The notes under the pieces were generated by a model. The model saw only the letters and a list, made by a program, of their open reading frames with translations, made no database searches and was not told the DNA's origin. Shown here in pieces: positions 13,294-27,581 of a stretch of DNA of 64,000 nucleotides (positions are counted from its first letter, which is position 1; each line of letters opens with the position of its first letter). The position numbers and the translations under genes are program-made. The stretch is from Rusavskia elegans (lineage: Eukaryota > Ascomycota > Lecanoromycetes > Teloschistales > Teloschistaceae): NCBI GenBank assembly GCA_011316305.1, contig SAUG01000089.1:94677-158676 (forward strand), read 5' to 3'.

Positions 13294-14602
13294 TCAAGTA
13301 GTACAACTCTTAAACGGCGCGGTCGGCCCTTCAGACTGCGGTGCAATATGCGTCACCAACCCACAATAATAAAATTTCTTTTCATTATCAACCGCATTAT
13401 CAACCGCAAACAGCACGCGATCGGGGCCCGGAAACAGACCTGGGATCGATTTGGCGTTCCGACCGCGGGCGACGAGGCTGCCGTCGTGCAGGATGGGAAA
13501 TTCTAGGGTCGTGCGCTTCTCGCATTTGGGAATGATTTTCACTTCTTTGTCCAATTTGTTGTATTTGTGGGGGTATTTTCCACTTCCTGTTTTGGAAGGG
13601 GGTGGATTTAGTGTGCGGAGGTGGAAGAGGGGGAAGGGGGGATGGGAAAGAAGGAAAGGGGGAAAGGGGAAGGAGAAAGGGGGAAGAGAAAAGGGGGAGG
13701 GGCGTACCGGCTTGTTGACCACCGAGGTGGTAACGAACACCTTCCTTCAAGGCTGCGTTGACTGCGGCTTGGGTGTAGCTGTTTGTGCCGCCGGCTGTAA
13801 GATTCTGAGTCAGTACCCTTTACCCAAGAATTCGTAACAAGGAAGAGTTGTATAGCCATTGCCGATGACTTACTTCCAACGCAATTCTGACTCGCGGGTA
13901 TATCGGCAAAGTTCTCAGGGTCGTTTGTCAGCTCGGCCCATTTATAAGAAAACGTCTTTTGGGAGGCCGCATGGCTGGCTTTGGCGACTTGGGAGGTTGC
14001 GCTGGCGACGGGCTGGGAGAGCGACGTGGGTACGGAGCCGGACGATGGAGAAGAGTTGAGGCCCGATGGAGTGGGTGATGCCACTCTACGTGAAGTGGAC
14101 GACGTAGGTGATGAGACGAGGGAAGGCAAGGAAGCGGTTTGTCGTTTTGTGGAGCTGGATGAAGTGCTGGTGGCTGACTGAGCTGTTGACACGCGGTGAC
14201 TGGTTGTCTTTCTAGAGACTGGGAGCGAGACTGTCGACAAAGTAGTTGTTTGGGATGGTGTGTTGGAGGCTGACAAAGTCCTGTTTGGCGCTTAGTGCTA
14301 GATCGCAGGCTGGAAGCAACAATAACCTACGAAGGATGAGGCTTGACCCTGGAAGACAGTGTTGTCATCACGGAAGCAGTAGCAGGCTTCGCGGAAGCAG
14401 TAGCAGGCTTCGGGGAAGCAGTATCAGGCTTCGCGGAAGCAGTAGCAGGCTTCGGGGAAGCAGTATCAGGCTTCGCGGAAGCAGCTTTAGGCTTCACGGA
14501 AGCAACAGTAGGCGGTAACTTTGCTCCTTTTTGGGGTTTTGCAGCTTGGACGACGGCGAATACTGCCAAACACAAAAGGATGTGTTTACCGAGACGCGTC
14601 AT
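13294..14602 (-). CDS. Secreted guanyl-specific ribonuclease (RNase T1/N1/F1 family) with repeat-rich N-terminal region
   Basis: Four exons: 14602-14331, 14280-13874, 13794-13708 and 13586-13294; 1059 nt, 352 residues. The N-terminus has a hydrophobic signal peptide (CLAVFAVVQAAK). Next come 7-residue repeats of the type AKPDTAS/PKPATAS, then about 130 Ser/Thr-rich residues. The last 130 or so residues match microbial RNases that cut RNA after guanosine. The expected active-site neighbourhoods are present: KYPHKYN (first His), LEFPIL (Glu), GPDRVLF (Arg) and CGLVTHIA (second His). Classical RNase T1 proteins are about 100-130 residues long, so the long linker is an unusual addition. It suggests an extracellular, O-glycosylated protein, perhaps cell-wall attached or an effector. 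The substrate and any role against host or competitors are inference. It diverges from the LysM gene 2.3 kb away. Confidence 0.82.
14371..14505 (-). repeat. 21/42-bp tandem repeats coding the Lys-Pro/Ala-Ser linker of the RNase gene
   Basis: A 21-bp unit, alternating in two variants that form a 42-bp higher unit, is repeated in frame about five to six times. It encodes heptads of the form xKPxTAS. The variants differ by single bases (GCGG versus GGGG; AGTAGCAGG versus AGTATCAGG), suggesting recent duplication by replication slippage. Confidence 0.85.
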
Positions 14603-15128
14603 TGTCGTGAATTAAAAGATTTTGGATATGTATAAGACTGATAAAGATAGTGGTATAGGATCTGATGGGCAACAGCTGTGGAAGATGTTCGAAAGAGAGT
14701 GTCTGTGGGGCTTTCTTGAAAATGAGTGTATGTGGTGGATGTTCAGAAGTGAGTGTGTGTGGTGAATGTCCGAACAAGAGCGACTCGAGGCTCCAATATA
14801 TACCCATCACTCCAGGCTCCAGATCAGGAGATGAGAAAGCACCTCGCCTCATGCATTCGTATTATGGATGCACCTGCAGCGCATCAAGGGGCCATGTCTT
14901 CAAGTAACGACGAGTAACCACCCAAGAAGCCATACCACCTCCAGAAAGACACGCATGAGAATCACACGCATGTATGAAATCTTCGTACAAACCCCAAAAG
15001 AAGAGAAGGTCAAATGCAAGGTCATGCATAATGCTGAAAGAACAAGCACACCTCGTTTCGCAGCCATCATGCTGTACCTCTCTCGTCTTGTTTTGAGGCT
15101 GGGACTCATTGAGGGGGACGGAGGGGTT

Positions 15129-15196
15129 TCCAACCATCATGATGCAGGTGCTGTAACTGATCTCCAACCATCATGATGCAGGTGCTGTAACTGATC
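15129..15196. repeat. Perfect 34-bp tandem duplication
   Basis: Two identical adjacent copies (15129-15162 and 15163-15196) beginning TCCAACCATCATGATG and ending AACTGATC. No coding role is apparent. Confidence 0.95.
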
Positions 15197-15528
15197 AATG
15201 CATCTTGATTCCTGCAGATTTGCTTTTGGCTTCTGATGGCGTAGTAGAGCTGTCATAAGATTTAGTATCTGATATACAAGGAAACGTATCCTCGCGTCAC
15301 CGGACGACAAGTGATATCTACTGGGTATCTCTGTAGGTCTTCTACCTGCGGTCACATCTTGATGTCAAAACCCATAGTCGAGTTGTAGAAATATGGACTA
15401 GAAATGGTGCCAGTATCTGTTAGAGTTGGACATGAACCTTGGATTCGAAGGGTAAGTACATAAGATGGTAGGGAGGCGGCGCGGCTCGTACGCTGACGTT
15501 GTCTTAGCGTGGGGGCGGCATAAGTCTA

Positions 15529-16037
15529 CCCCAGATTAAATAAACCTGGTCAGTGAAAAAAAGACTGTCAAACCCTACCAACCGTCGACTAAAAGTTTTA
15601 AAGTTTTTTTATTCCTTAAATAACTTAATAACCAGAAGCTGAATTCGTTTTAAAATTTTAAGCCTTATTAATAAAGGTATCTAGTTAGTATCTAACTTCT
15701 TTCTATCTATTTTTTATCGTTTTTATTACTTTAGAAGACTAATTTCTAGATTTTCGAAGAATTCTATCGGTTATAAAAAGGACCTCGATAGTCCGGTAAA
15801 TACTTTCTAGACTAAAAGAAAAGATTTCTATATAGGATAACGGAATAAAGTCCTATTAATATAAAATTTTCCTGGTCGCTAGAATATATATAGCAGATTT
15901 TTTAAAAGAAGTTTTAGTAATTCCTAGCTTCTAATTATTAAGTTATTTAAGGAATAAAAAAACTTTAAAACTTTTGGTCGACGGTTAGTGGGGTTTGACA
16001 GTCTTTTTTTCACTGACCAGGTTTATTTAATCTGGGG
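15529..16037. mobile_element. MITE-like element with about 105-bp terminal inverted repeats and TA target duplication
   Basis: The left end starts CCCCAGATTAAATAAACC and the right end is its reverse complement, continuing for about 105 bp. The differences seen between the two arms are C/T or A/G transitions, as RIP would produce. TA dinucleotides flank the element at 15527-15528 and 16038-16039, the hallmark of Tc1/mariner-superfamily insertion. At 509 bp with an A+T-rich core and no open frame, it is non-autonomous. It sits between two secreted-protein genes. Confidence 0.88.
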
Positions 16038-16928
16038 TAAAATAAAACCCCTGCCAAGAAGACACAAGTCGGGACGACAGGGACCCAGACAGCACGACAT
16101 CTTGCTGTTTCGCTCAATGGGGTACGCAGCTGGCTAGAGAGCTGGCTTGCATACTGGTGCCTACATGACCCACGACAAGAACGCTACAGGACCTGGCGCA
16201 AGATTGCTTAGAGGTCATCCTACAATCTCCGCACCCAGAGCTCGAACCTTCAACAGTAGCCAAACAAACTGTTACACAGATGAAGGACCGAACATCCTCG
16301 GCTTGCTGCGTTGCTTGAAACCAATGGCATGGCCATGCACAAGTGGGAGAGAACTCAGCCATCCCGCTGACGGTCGCCAGCCTCGACTGTACCGCACAAC
16401 TTCTCCTTCAACATTTGGTTGAAGCCGTCAAACACTGTCTCATATCTCTATTGAGCCCAGAATCCAGTTCCTACGGCCTGTCTTGCCACTGGAATCGACT
16501 GGAATCTGCTGGCATCAACAATACGCGCTTGGTCTAAGACTGGACTGCCGGAGGATACCTGATAGAGTATCAGAAAAAGATTGGATTTGCTCAGCCGCTT
16601 CCTGCGGCGAAGATTGAAACTGTCAATGAAATGGGCGCATATGCAGAATATGGGTTGGGAGGCATGGCCGATGAAGGTTTGAGATGGCACTGTAAATAGC
16701 AGTCCCCTGCAGAAGGAATCATCAGCGCACGAAACGACAAGATTGCCGCATACAGTCAGCTGGTGAGACTCCTCCACACAGTCTTCAACTGCCGTCTCCG
16801 AGAGACTATAAGACCATGAGCAGATCCATGTTGTAGCACTCCAAGACAGAACCAGAACCTTACTTCGATACACATCACCAGCACAGATTCATTCTTCACA
16901 TTTCCACTATCCATCCACCCAAAACAAA

Positions 16929-17699
16929 ATGAGCTACACCATCCAATCCGGCGATACCTTCTGGGCCATCGCCCAGAAACTCGGTATCTCCGTCGACGCC
17001 CTGCAGGCCGCCAACCCCGGCGTCAACCCAACCACCCTCCAGGTCGGTCAAATCATCAACCTCCCCGGTGGTGGCAACAACAACGGTGGCAACGGCGGTG
17101 GACCATCTCCGTCCCAAGGCGGCGACGGCAAAATCGTCGGCGCCGAGGGCGGCAGCAACGGCGGCGGCGACTTCGTCCCCTACGCCGGTCCCGCATCCGC
17201 CTACCCCGATCCATCCCAATGGGCCTCCTACTCCGCCCTCTGGGCGCAAAATTCCCGCCTCATGAAATACAACTCCAGCGACGCGGAAGTCGAGATGATC
17301 CACCGTGCCATCGAAACCGTCTCCGCCTCCTCAGGCGTCGACGTCCGCGCCATCCTCGTTATCATCGTCCAGGAATCCGGCGGCAACGTCCGCGTCGGCA
17401 GCACCAATAACGGTGTCCACAACCCTGGTATCATGCAATCCCATAATGGCGTGAGCTTCAACCCGGCGGATCCCGAGGGCAGTATTTTGCAGATGGTGAG
17501 GGATGGGACGGAGGGGACGAGGGACGGTGATGGTTTGAAGCAGCTGTTGGCAAGGTATGGGAATTATTATGAGGCGTTCCGGGGGTATAATTCGGGCAGT
17601 GTCAATAAGAATGATCTTAACGATCCGGTGGGGGCAACGGGCAATTATGTCCAGAAGGCGGCGAATAGGTTGATGGGGCATAGTTGGCCGGGTATGTAA
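16929..17699 (+). CDS. LysM domain plus lytic-transglycosylase-like (SLT) domain protein
   Basis: Intronless, 256 residues. Residues 2-46 form one LysM domain ([18 protein letters not shown].. ending GQIINLP), a module that binds chitin or peptidoglycan. A Gly/Asn-rich linker (about 47-82) follows. Residues 85-256 resemble the bacterial soluble lytic transglycosylase/lysozyme fold with its three hallmark motifs: the catalytic Glu in QESGG (E149), GIMQ (167-170) and GYNSG (219-223). Such enzymes cleave the glycan strand of bacterial peptidoglycan. The LysM domain begins at residue 2, leaving no signal peptide, so it is either intracellular, exported unconventionally, or has a missed upstream exon. 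G+C-rich coding sequence and absence of introns suit a bacterial origin by transfer, but that is inference. Confidence 0.85.
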   Translation: MSYTIQSGDTFWAIAQKLGISVDALQAANPGVNPTTLQVGQIINLPGGGNNNGGNGGGPSPSQGGDGKIVGAEGGSNGGGDFVPYAGPASAYPDPSQWASYSALWAQNSRLMKYNSSDAEVEMIHRAIETVSASSGVDVRAILVIIVQESGGNVRVGSTNNGVHNPGIMQSHNGVSFNPADPEGSILQMVRDGTEGTRDGDGLKQLLARYGNYYEAFRGYNSGSVNKNDLNDPVGATGNYVQKAANRLMGHSWPGM

Positions 17700-17973
17700 G
17701 TTGTGGTAGTAATTTGAGTGAGCTGTAAGGAGGTTGGAGTCGGTGAATGAGATTAGTATCTCAGACGTTCATTTCGTGAAGGCAATAATCTTCATCTTTA
17801 ACTCTGGCTCTGCTCTTTACTGTCTGTTGCGGACGGGTGGTGGTCTATGTGCTGTAGCTCGATTCCCTTGTACTCATGATGGTGGAAGTAAGTTGTTTTC
17901 TGCCTTTGCGTTGGGGTTGAGCCGTTGATGGCTGTCTGGGCTTCATAGCTCCTTTCCATCCCATCCATACCTA

Positions 17974-18006
17974 CGTACATACATACATACATATATATAT
18001 ACATAC
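17974..18006. repeat. TACA/TA microsatellite
   Basis: A short run of TACA tetranucleotides grading into TA dinucleotides and back. Confidence 0.9.
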
Positions 18007-18298
18007 GCACCCGTTTAAAAATACCGCCCCGACGTCACAATGAAGTAACACATCTATACTCTTTTATACCTCCTTCATTTCTCTTATCCTCTTACCCTAT
18101 TATAAAACCAGACGAAACCTATCTCCCCTTTCTCCCTCATCCTCCTATCCCTTCTCCCTTATACTCCTCTTCTCTCCCTCTCATGACATTCATCACAGAC
18201 AAGGAAATACGCGCAATCAACCATCCGGATCAAATATCCATATCTTTAATGCTAAAAATAGTGGTTATGGGTAGGTGGGTAATAGTCTTTGATATTCA

Positions 18299-18320
18299 AG
18301 GAAAGGAAAGGAAAGGAAAG
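18299..18320. repeat. GAAAG pentanucleotide repeat
   Basis: Four consecutive copies of a GGAAA-type unit. Confidence 0.85.
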
Positions 18321-18720
18321 TGGCAGTCGAACAAAGGGGTAAAAACCTATACTGTTTTTTAGGAGCATAAACACTCACTCACTGTTACAACATACGGGAG
18401 TAATCTATCTTGTCAATCGTGGAAGACTTATGCACTTCCAAATTGGATAAGTGGGATAGCGAATACATATGACTTTATCTGCTCAATTTGAAAGAGCATG
18501 GCCACACCACCAACATTGTACTTCCCTCCCTCAAGCAGACGCTTTACGCCGAGGATCTTTACCTTTACGCCGGTTCAGTTGTTGCCTCCGTTGCCTCTGT
18601 CCTTCCCCTTTCCGCTTCCGCCCCTATCCCGCTACCACTCACTCACTCCCCTGCCCAAACCCCAAAGCTCTACCTCCACATCCCAACCTCAAAACCGTCA
18701 TGAAGCTGCAAAGCGAAAAA

Positions 18721-22956
<4,236 letters not shown>

Positions 22957-24651
22957 ATGGGCGACACCATTGACCCCACCCGAGGACTCGACCCTACACA
23001 TACCTTCATTCCAGGACAGGGCTACACCAACGACGAAACCTCCGAACAAGCTACAATCCCAGATGATAACCAGTATAACCTCGCTGAGGCAGATCTGAGT
23101 GAAGACTATGATGACATATTTGCCGGCGATGAGTTGCAAGAGGATGATTATGCCTCCCATAATCCGCACGACTTCACCAAACTCTACAACCGCCAGCGCC
23201 GCATGCAGGAAGCTGGCCCCAACCCTCCCAAGTCATCTCTCCCCAAAACAAATCCTCAAAAACCCACTGCCAATACCCTCGCCTCCGTAGACGATCAAGT
23301 CACTTCGCTCTCCAGACATGCCGGAAAACTCAAGCTGGATGATCGCCAACCAGGCAAACATGATCGAGTGGCAGACAGGAGCGACAGAGCCACAAGCGAG
23401 CAGGTACTAGACCCGCGCACTCGGATGATACTCCTGCAGATGATCAACCGGAACATCGTTTCCGAAGTGAACGGTTGTATGTCTACAGGCAAAGAAGCAA
23501 ATGTCTACCACGCGGTTTCATTACCCACGCAGGATGACGACTCGTCTGAAGCCACTGCAACAACACCCCTACAACGTGCGATCAAAGTCTACAAAACTAG
23601 CATTCTGGTCTTCAAAGATAGGGACAAATACGTCACCGGCGAACATCGTTTCCGATCGGGCTACAGCAAGAGTAACAATCGTGCGATGGTGAAAGTGTGG
23701 GCGGAAAAGGAGATGAGGAATCTGAAGCGGATATACAACGCCGGCATTCCCTGCCCAGAGCCAATGCAGCTTCGACTGCATGTGTTGGTTATGGGCTTTC
23801 TGGGCGATAAAAAGGGCACCCCGGCGCCTCGCTTGAAAGATGTGGAACTTACCGGCGGCGATGTTGAGGAGAGGTGGAGAGCATTATACCTCCAGCTACT
23901 GGGATACATGTGGATCTTGTATCAGACTTGTCATCTCGTACACGCTGACTTGAGCGAATACAATGTCCTTTACCATCAAGACAAACTGTGGCTCATCGAC
24001 GTCAGCCAAAGCGTTGAGCATGATCATCCCCGCAGTCTTGAGTTTCTAAGGATGGATATCAAGAATGTGAATGACTTCTTCCGACGTCAAGGCGTGGACA
24101 CGCTAGCGGATAAATCTGTATTCAGTTTTGTTACAGCCGTGCAAGGGTCTCAGGATCCAGAGGCCATGAACGCTGTAATACAGAAGCTTTATGAGGAGCG
24201 CAAAGACGAAGACGAGACTGGCGACGGAGCAGAGGTTGATGCAGAGGTCTTCCGAAATCAATACATACCTCAGACGCTCGAACAGGTCTACGATGTTGAA
24301 AGAGACGTGGACCATATCAACCGAGGTGGCCAGGAAGACTTGGTCTATAGAGATTTGCTCGCCGACAAGGTAATATCGGAAGCTGCCCAAGATGGAGAAA
24401 TCACTGCGCCGAACAAATCCTGCGACGATCTACCAAGTCGAGGCTCTGAAGCAGGTGGCTCTGACGACGATGATGACGACTCGGATCCTTTCGCCAAAAA
24501 GCAACCCCGAGGCAAGCGATTCGAGGATAAGGATTCGAAAAAAGACCATAAGAAGCAAGTCAAGGAGGAGAAGCGTGAGAAAAGGGAGAAGAAGATTCCC
24601 AAGCATGTGAAGAAGAAGTTGATCAACAGTACGGCGAGGACGAAGCATTGA
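22957..24651 (+). CDS. RIO1: RIO1 atypical serine/threonine kinase
   Basis: RIO1 acts in cytoplasmic maturation of the 40S ribosomal subunit and in cell-cycle progression. The 564-residue frame has no intron. An acidic N-terminus (EDYDDIFAGDE) precedes the RIO domain with its signature motifs: STGKEANVYHA (nucleotide-binding loop), HADLSEYNVLYH (catalytic loop Asp and Asn) and LIDVSQSVEHDHP (metal-binding Asp). The C-terminus is acidic, then strongly Lys/Arg/Glu-rich (KDHKKQVKEEKREKREKK), as in yeast and human RIO1. Length agrees with fungal orthologues. RIO2 is unlikely, because the RIO2 winged-helix N-terminus is absent and the STGKEA form is that of RIO1. Confidence 0.95.
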   Translation: MGDTIDPTRGLDPTHTFIPGQGYTNDETSEQATIPDDNQYNLAEADLSEDYDDIFAGDELQEDDYASHNPHDFTKLYNRQRRMQEAGPNPPKSSLPKTNPQKPTANTLASVDDQVTSLSRHAGKLKLDDRQPGKHDRVADRSDRATSEQVLDPRTRMILLQMINRNIVSEVNGCMSTGKEANVYHAVSLPTQDDDSSEATATTPLQRAIKVYKTSILVFKDRDKYVTGEHRFRSGYSKSNNRAMVKVWAEKEMRNLKRIYNAGIPCPEPMQLRLHVLVMGFLGDKKGTPAPRLKDVELTGGDVEERWRALYLQLLGYMWILYQTCHLVHADLSEYNVLYHQDKLWLIDVSQSVEHDHPRSLEFLRMDIKNVNDFFRRQGVDTLADKSVFSFVTAVQGSQDPEAMNAVIQKLYEERKDEDETGDGAEVDAEVFRNQYIPQTLEQVYDVERDVDHINRGGQEDLVYRDLLADKVISEAAQDGEITAPNKSCDDLPSRGSEAGGSDDDDDDSDPFAKKQPRGKRFEDKDSKKDHKKQVKEEKREKREKKIPKHVKKKLINSTARTKH

Positions 24652-25672
24652 CTGACGTGATTGTTATGATTTATGAAGCTTCGCATGCGGTCGTGCAAGA
24701 AACGAGTTTATCAGTTTGATACCCAATGACATACTGTACTATCTGCATCATTTCTAGCTTTGTTATATGCCTTTTTCTATGCTTTTTCCATTGCCTTCTC
24801 TTTCGAATTGTCCAGCATCAGCATCAATCAGCCAGGACACACAATCCGCTCCTTAGAAGACTTCTGACCCAAAGGCTTGAGTCCGTCGACAGGCCACCGA
24901 TCTGTGACGAGGTAAAGGCAGACTGCTATAGCAACCCATATGCATGTCACCGGTAAGTGATTCTTCCCCACTCCGTCTCAATGATGAAGCACAAAACCTT
25001 CCGCTTGCATTCCGCTGCACGTTGTGTTCCTTCCCCTGAGAAACCTCGTATGCGTGGGCAGCGGGGAGGACCTTAATGGCCAACGTGCTTGCTGATGACC
25101 AAAGAGAGCACTGAGAGACCTCAATGTCATTTCTGCATTGCAAAATCGAATGCTCTCATTTGTCGTAACTTACTGACGATATGATACAGATGCAATGAGC
25201 GTACTCCCCCACAGCCTCTTCTCGACAGCCACCATAGCCACCACAGCCTCGTGCAGCCAATTTCCTTCTCCTGATCAGGACAACTGGACTTCCAACAGCC
25301 TGCATAGAAGAACTGATTGGGCTCCAAAAGCGTCTTCGATATGAGTGCATCATGCCTGGCATATGGGTGGGTTGGGGCCCTTTGACAGTGGCCAGCCTCG
25401 TCCTCATCGGTATTCAGCCCCCAGCATTAAGCGCCCTTCGCTTCCTTTGACCATTCAGTCTTACGAGGCTTCCTGGTGTAAGACTCCATGTCAACCACAG
25501 CATGAGGCTGCTGACGACGAGATCCCGCAATCCAGCGCTTCCACCGAGTCTCGAAGCCTCGTAGCTTCCAGCCCACAGCCTATATATTCCCTTGCAATCC
25601 ACAAGTCTGGATGTCAAGAAGCACCGTCTACCAACCCTATCTACTCCTTCCATTATCAGTCAACCTGCAGTA
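24652..25672. other. Intergenic region downstream of RIO1
   Basis: About 1 kb with no convincing gene. It should hold the RIO1 terminator and the promoter of the zinc-finger gene. An open frame from 25345 to 26169 overlaps that gene in another frame and is judged a shadow. Confidence 0.55.
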
Positions 25673-26320
25673 ATGTGTTGTTTCGGCCGCAAAAAATCCT
25701 ACGATCGACCCTGCGATCATCCACCCCCAAAACCAATCATGTCGCCCGATTCCAACAACGTCGACACCCTCTCCCAATCCTTCCACTCGCTCTCCATCCA
25801 CCCAAGTCCCACCTCAAGCATCATCTCCGCTCCAAGCACCCTCTCAACAACCCCACCAAGCATACCCTCAACCACTCAAAACCCAACCAAAACCACAACC
25901 AATCCCCCCATCCCATCCTTCCCCCTCCCCACCCCACCCCGCTGCCGTACCTGCAACTCCCCCGGCACCCGCGATACCGTCCGCCCCACAAACCGCAACA
26001 ACAACGCCAACCGCCCATACTACATATGCACCAACTGCAAATCCAGCCCCGCTCTCCTGGCCCGAAATCCGCAAAAGGGCTGGATCACATGGGACGACGA
26101 CATCGGCGTGCACGAAAACAACACCACATGCTTTTGCGGCTGGGTCTGCCGGCAGGACAGAGCGGGTAGCGGATCCGTGTGGGCAGGGAAAGGCTTTTGG
26201 AAATGTGCGGTGGGGAGGTGTGGTTATAGGAGTTTTCGAGAGGATGCGCTTACGGAGGAGGAGGCGAGGAGGTTGGGGATTGCGGGTTGGAATGAGGGGT
26301 TTGAGCCTACGCTATTGTAG
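25673..26320 (+). CDS. Small protein with two GRF-like zinc-binding motifs
   Basis: Intronless, 215 residues from the ATG at 25673; an in-frame ATG at 25592 would add 27 residues of low-complexity character, so I prefer the shorter form. Residues 1-85 are Ser/Thr/Pro-rich and probably disordered. Residues 91-140 carry C91-x2-C94, then RPYYIC-x2-C (C119, C122) and a GWITWDDD end, the pattern of the GRF-type zinc finger found in nucleic-acid enzymes such as APE2 and TOP3A. Residues 153-187 repeat the theme (CFCGWVC, then GKGFWKCAVGRCGYRSF). GRF modules bind single-stranded nucleic acid. No catalytic domain accompanies them here. The function is unknown and the pairing of two motifs is my reading. 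Confidence 0.72.
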   Translation: MCCFGRKKSYDRPCDHPPPKPIMSPDSNNVDTLSQSFHSLSIHPSPTSSIISAPSTLSTTPPSIPSTTQNPTKTTTNPPIPSFPLPTPPRCRTCNSPGTRDTVRPTNRNNNANRPYYICTNCKSSPALLARNPQKGWITWDDDIGVHENNTTCFCGWVCRQDRAGSGSVWAGKGFWKCAVGRCGYRSFREDALTEEEARRLGIAGWNEGFEPTLL

Positions 26321-27581
26321 GGACTTGTTGGAGGCACGTTGGACGTGCCGATGGTCAGTGATCCAGGTAAGTGCTTGTATTCTATGATGTTTTCCCATGC
26401 ACTGGTGGGTATATCCGATTTGGCTGGCTGGCAGTGGAGGTATCGGATGGCTGGTCGAAGGAATAGATAGGTAAGGTAGTTCAAGGCATGCTCTTCTTCG
26501 TCTTCAGACGTACTTTTGACGAGGCGTCAGAAGCCTATAAGATATATAACTCGATAGAGGAAATAGATTCCTTTCACACCGCCCCGAGTTGTTTTGTTTC
26601 AATACGCGTTATTTCCTTGATATCATATTCCCAGCTGACTCCCTTCCCCTTTCCATTTCCTGGAATCCTTCGCTACGGATTTATCCTCCTATTTCTTCAT
26701 TCAAACAAATTTAGCATCTTATTTCAATAACGTGCCTTTCAAGAATAACCTAAAACCCCACGTATAAATTAAATTCCACCCGCTTTATTATCCACTCCCT
26801 ACCTGTATCTATTTTTCCTTATCTCTATCTCTATCTTATGCTAGTATAACTGTCCTAATTATTAAAAGACTGCTTGCCAGCCTGTATATATTAGCTATTC
26901 TATCCTAACTCTTCTTTCCTTTTCTATCCTTTCCTTTTTTTTTCCCTTTTTTTTCCCTTTCTTTTCTATTCCTCTCTTCTCCACTAGAGTAAAGGGAATA
27001 GGAACGTTTGGCGTAGGTAGATTTTATATTATATATGCTGTACCAGTGATGGGTTCTGGATTTGTTATCAAGTGAGTAAGAGGAGGGGGTAGGGGTTGTC
27101 CTGAATTGTTTAAGGTGTATAGGGTGTGTGGGATTGGGGCTGGGGGAGTGGGTTTGAGATATTGGGGGTGGAGATATTAGGCGTTTCGTGTGCCTTCAAG
27201 GTTGTTTGTATAAATATGTATCCTTTCGGCGACATGGGTTCTCTGGCTTTCAAAACCCTTCAAGATACTTCCTGAATGGAATCTATCCAGTAAGGGAGGA
27301 TTGTCTTTTTGATGTCAATGTTTGGATGGATGGGTGCGTTCGGGCAGTAAATAGGCTGCTCAATTCATGGTCTTCGAATGAACTGTCGGGGACAATACAT
27401 ACTATATACAAGTTATGATCGAACATTGGTAGCCTCCAAGTAAGTACCTTGGACCTAATTTGCCGCAAAGAGGTTAGTTATTCATGGAACACCAGCCCCG
27501 ATACTCAGCTACCAGAATACGCTCTTTTACATTTTCTCCATAGATGTCCCAATGTCCATTATCATGGCGTGAAAACCCCTC
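26321..27581. other. Intergenic region between two convergent genes
   Basis: About 1.3 kb of A+T- and pyrimidine-rich sequence with T-runs around 26930-26960. The zinc-finger gene and the STAND-N gene both end into it. No gene is recognised. Confidence 0.55.

Larger units (their letters stand above)
14603..16928. other. Divergent intergenic region between the RNase and LysM genes
   Basis: The 2.3-kb region holds the presumed promoters of both genes, a 34-bp tandem duplication (15129-15196) and an inverted-repeat element (15529-16037), described separately. Immediately upstream of the RNase start (about 14680-14780) are GAGTGTGTGTGG/GATGTTCGAA-type short imperfect repeats. I see no other gene. 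Confidence 0.6.
17700..18720. other. Intergenic region between the convergent LysM and SMC3 genes
   Basis: About 1 kb between converging gene ends. It contains a TACA/TA microsatellite (about 17974-18006), a GAAAG repeat (about 18299-18320) and pyrimidine-rich stretches. Open frames overlapping 18469-18906 are antisense to the 3' end of SMC3 and look like shadows. Confidence 0.6.

Noticed and set aside
14371..14505. CRISPR-like regular repeats
   Set aside because: The repeats are head to tail without spacers, in frame within a eukaryotic coding exon.
25345..26169. A 274-codon + strand frame overlapping the zinc-finger gene
   Set aside because: Its His/Pro/Gln/Ser-rich reading is what the zinc-finger coding sequence gives in another frame.
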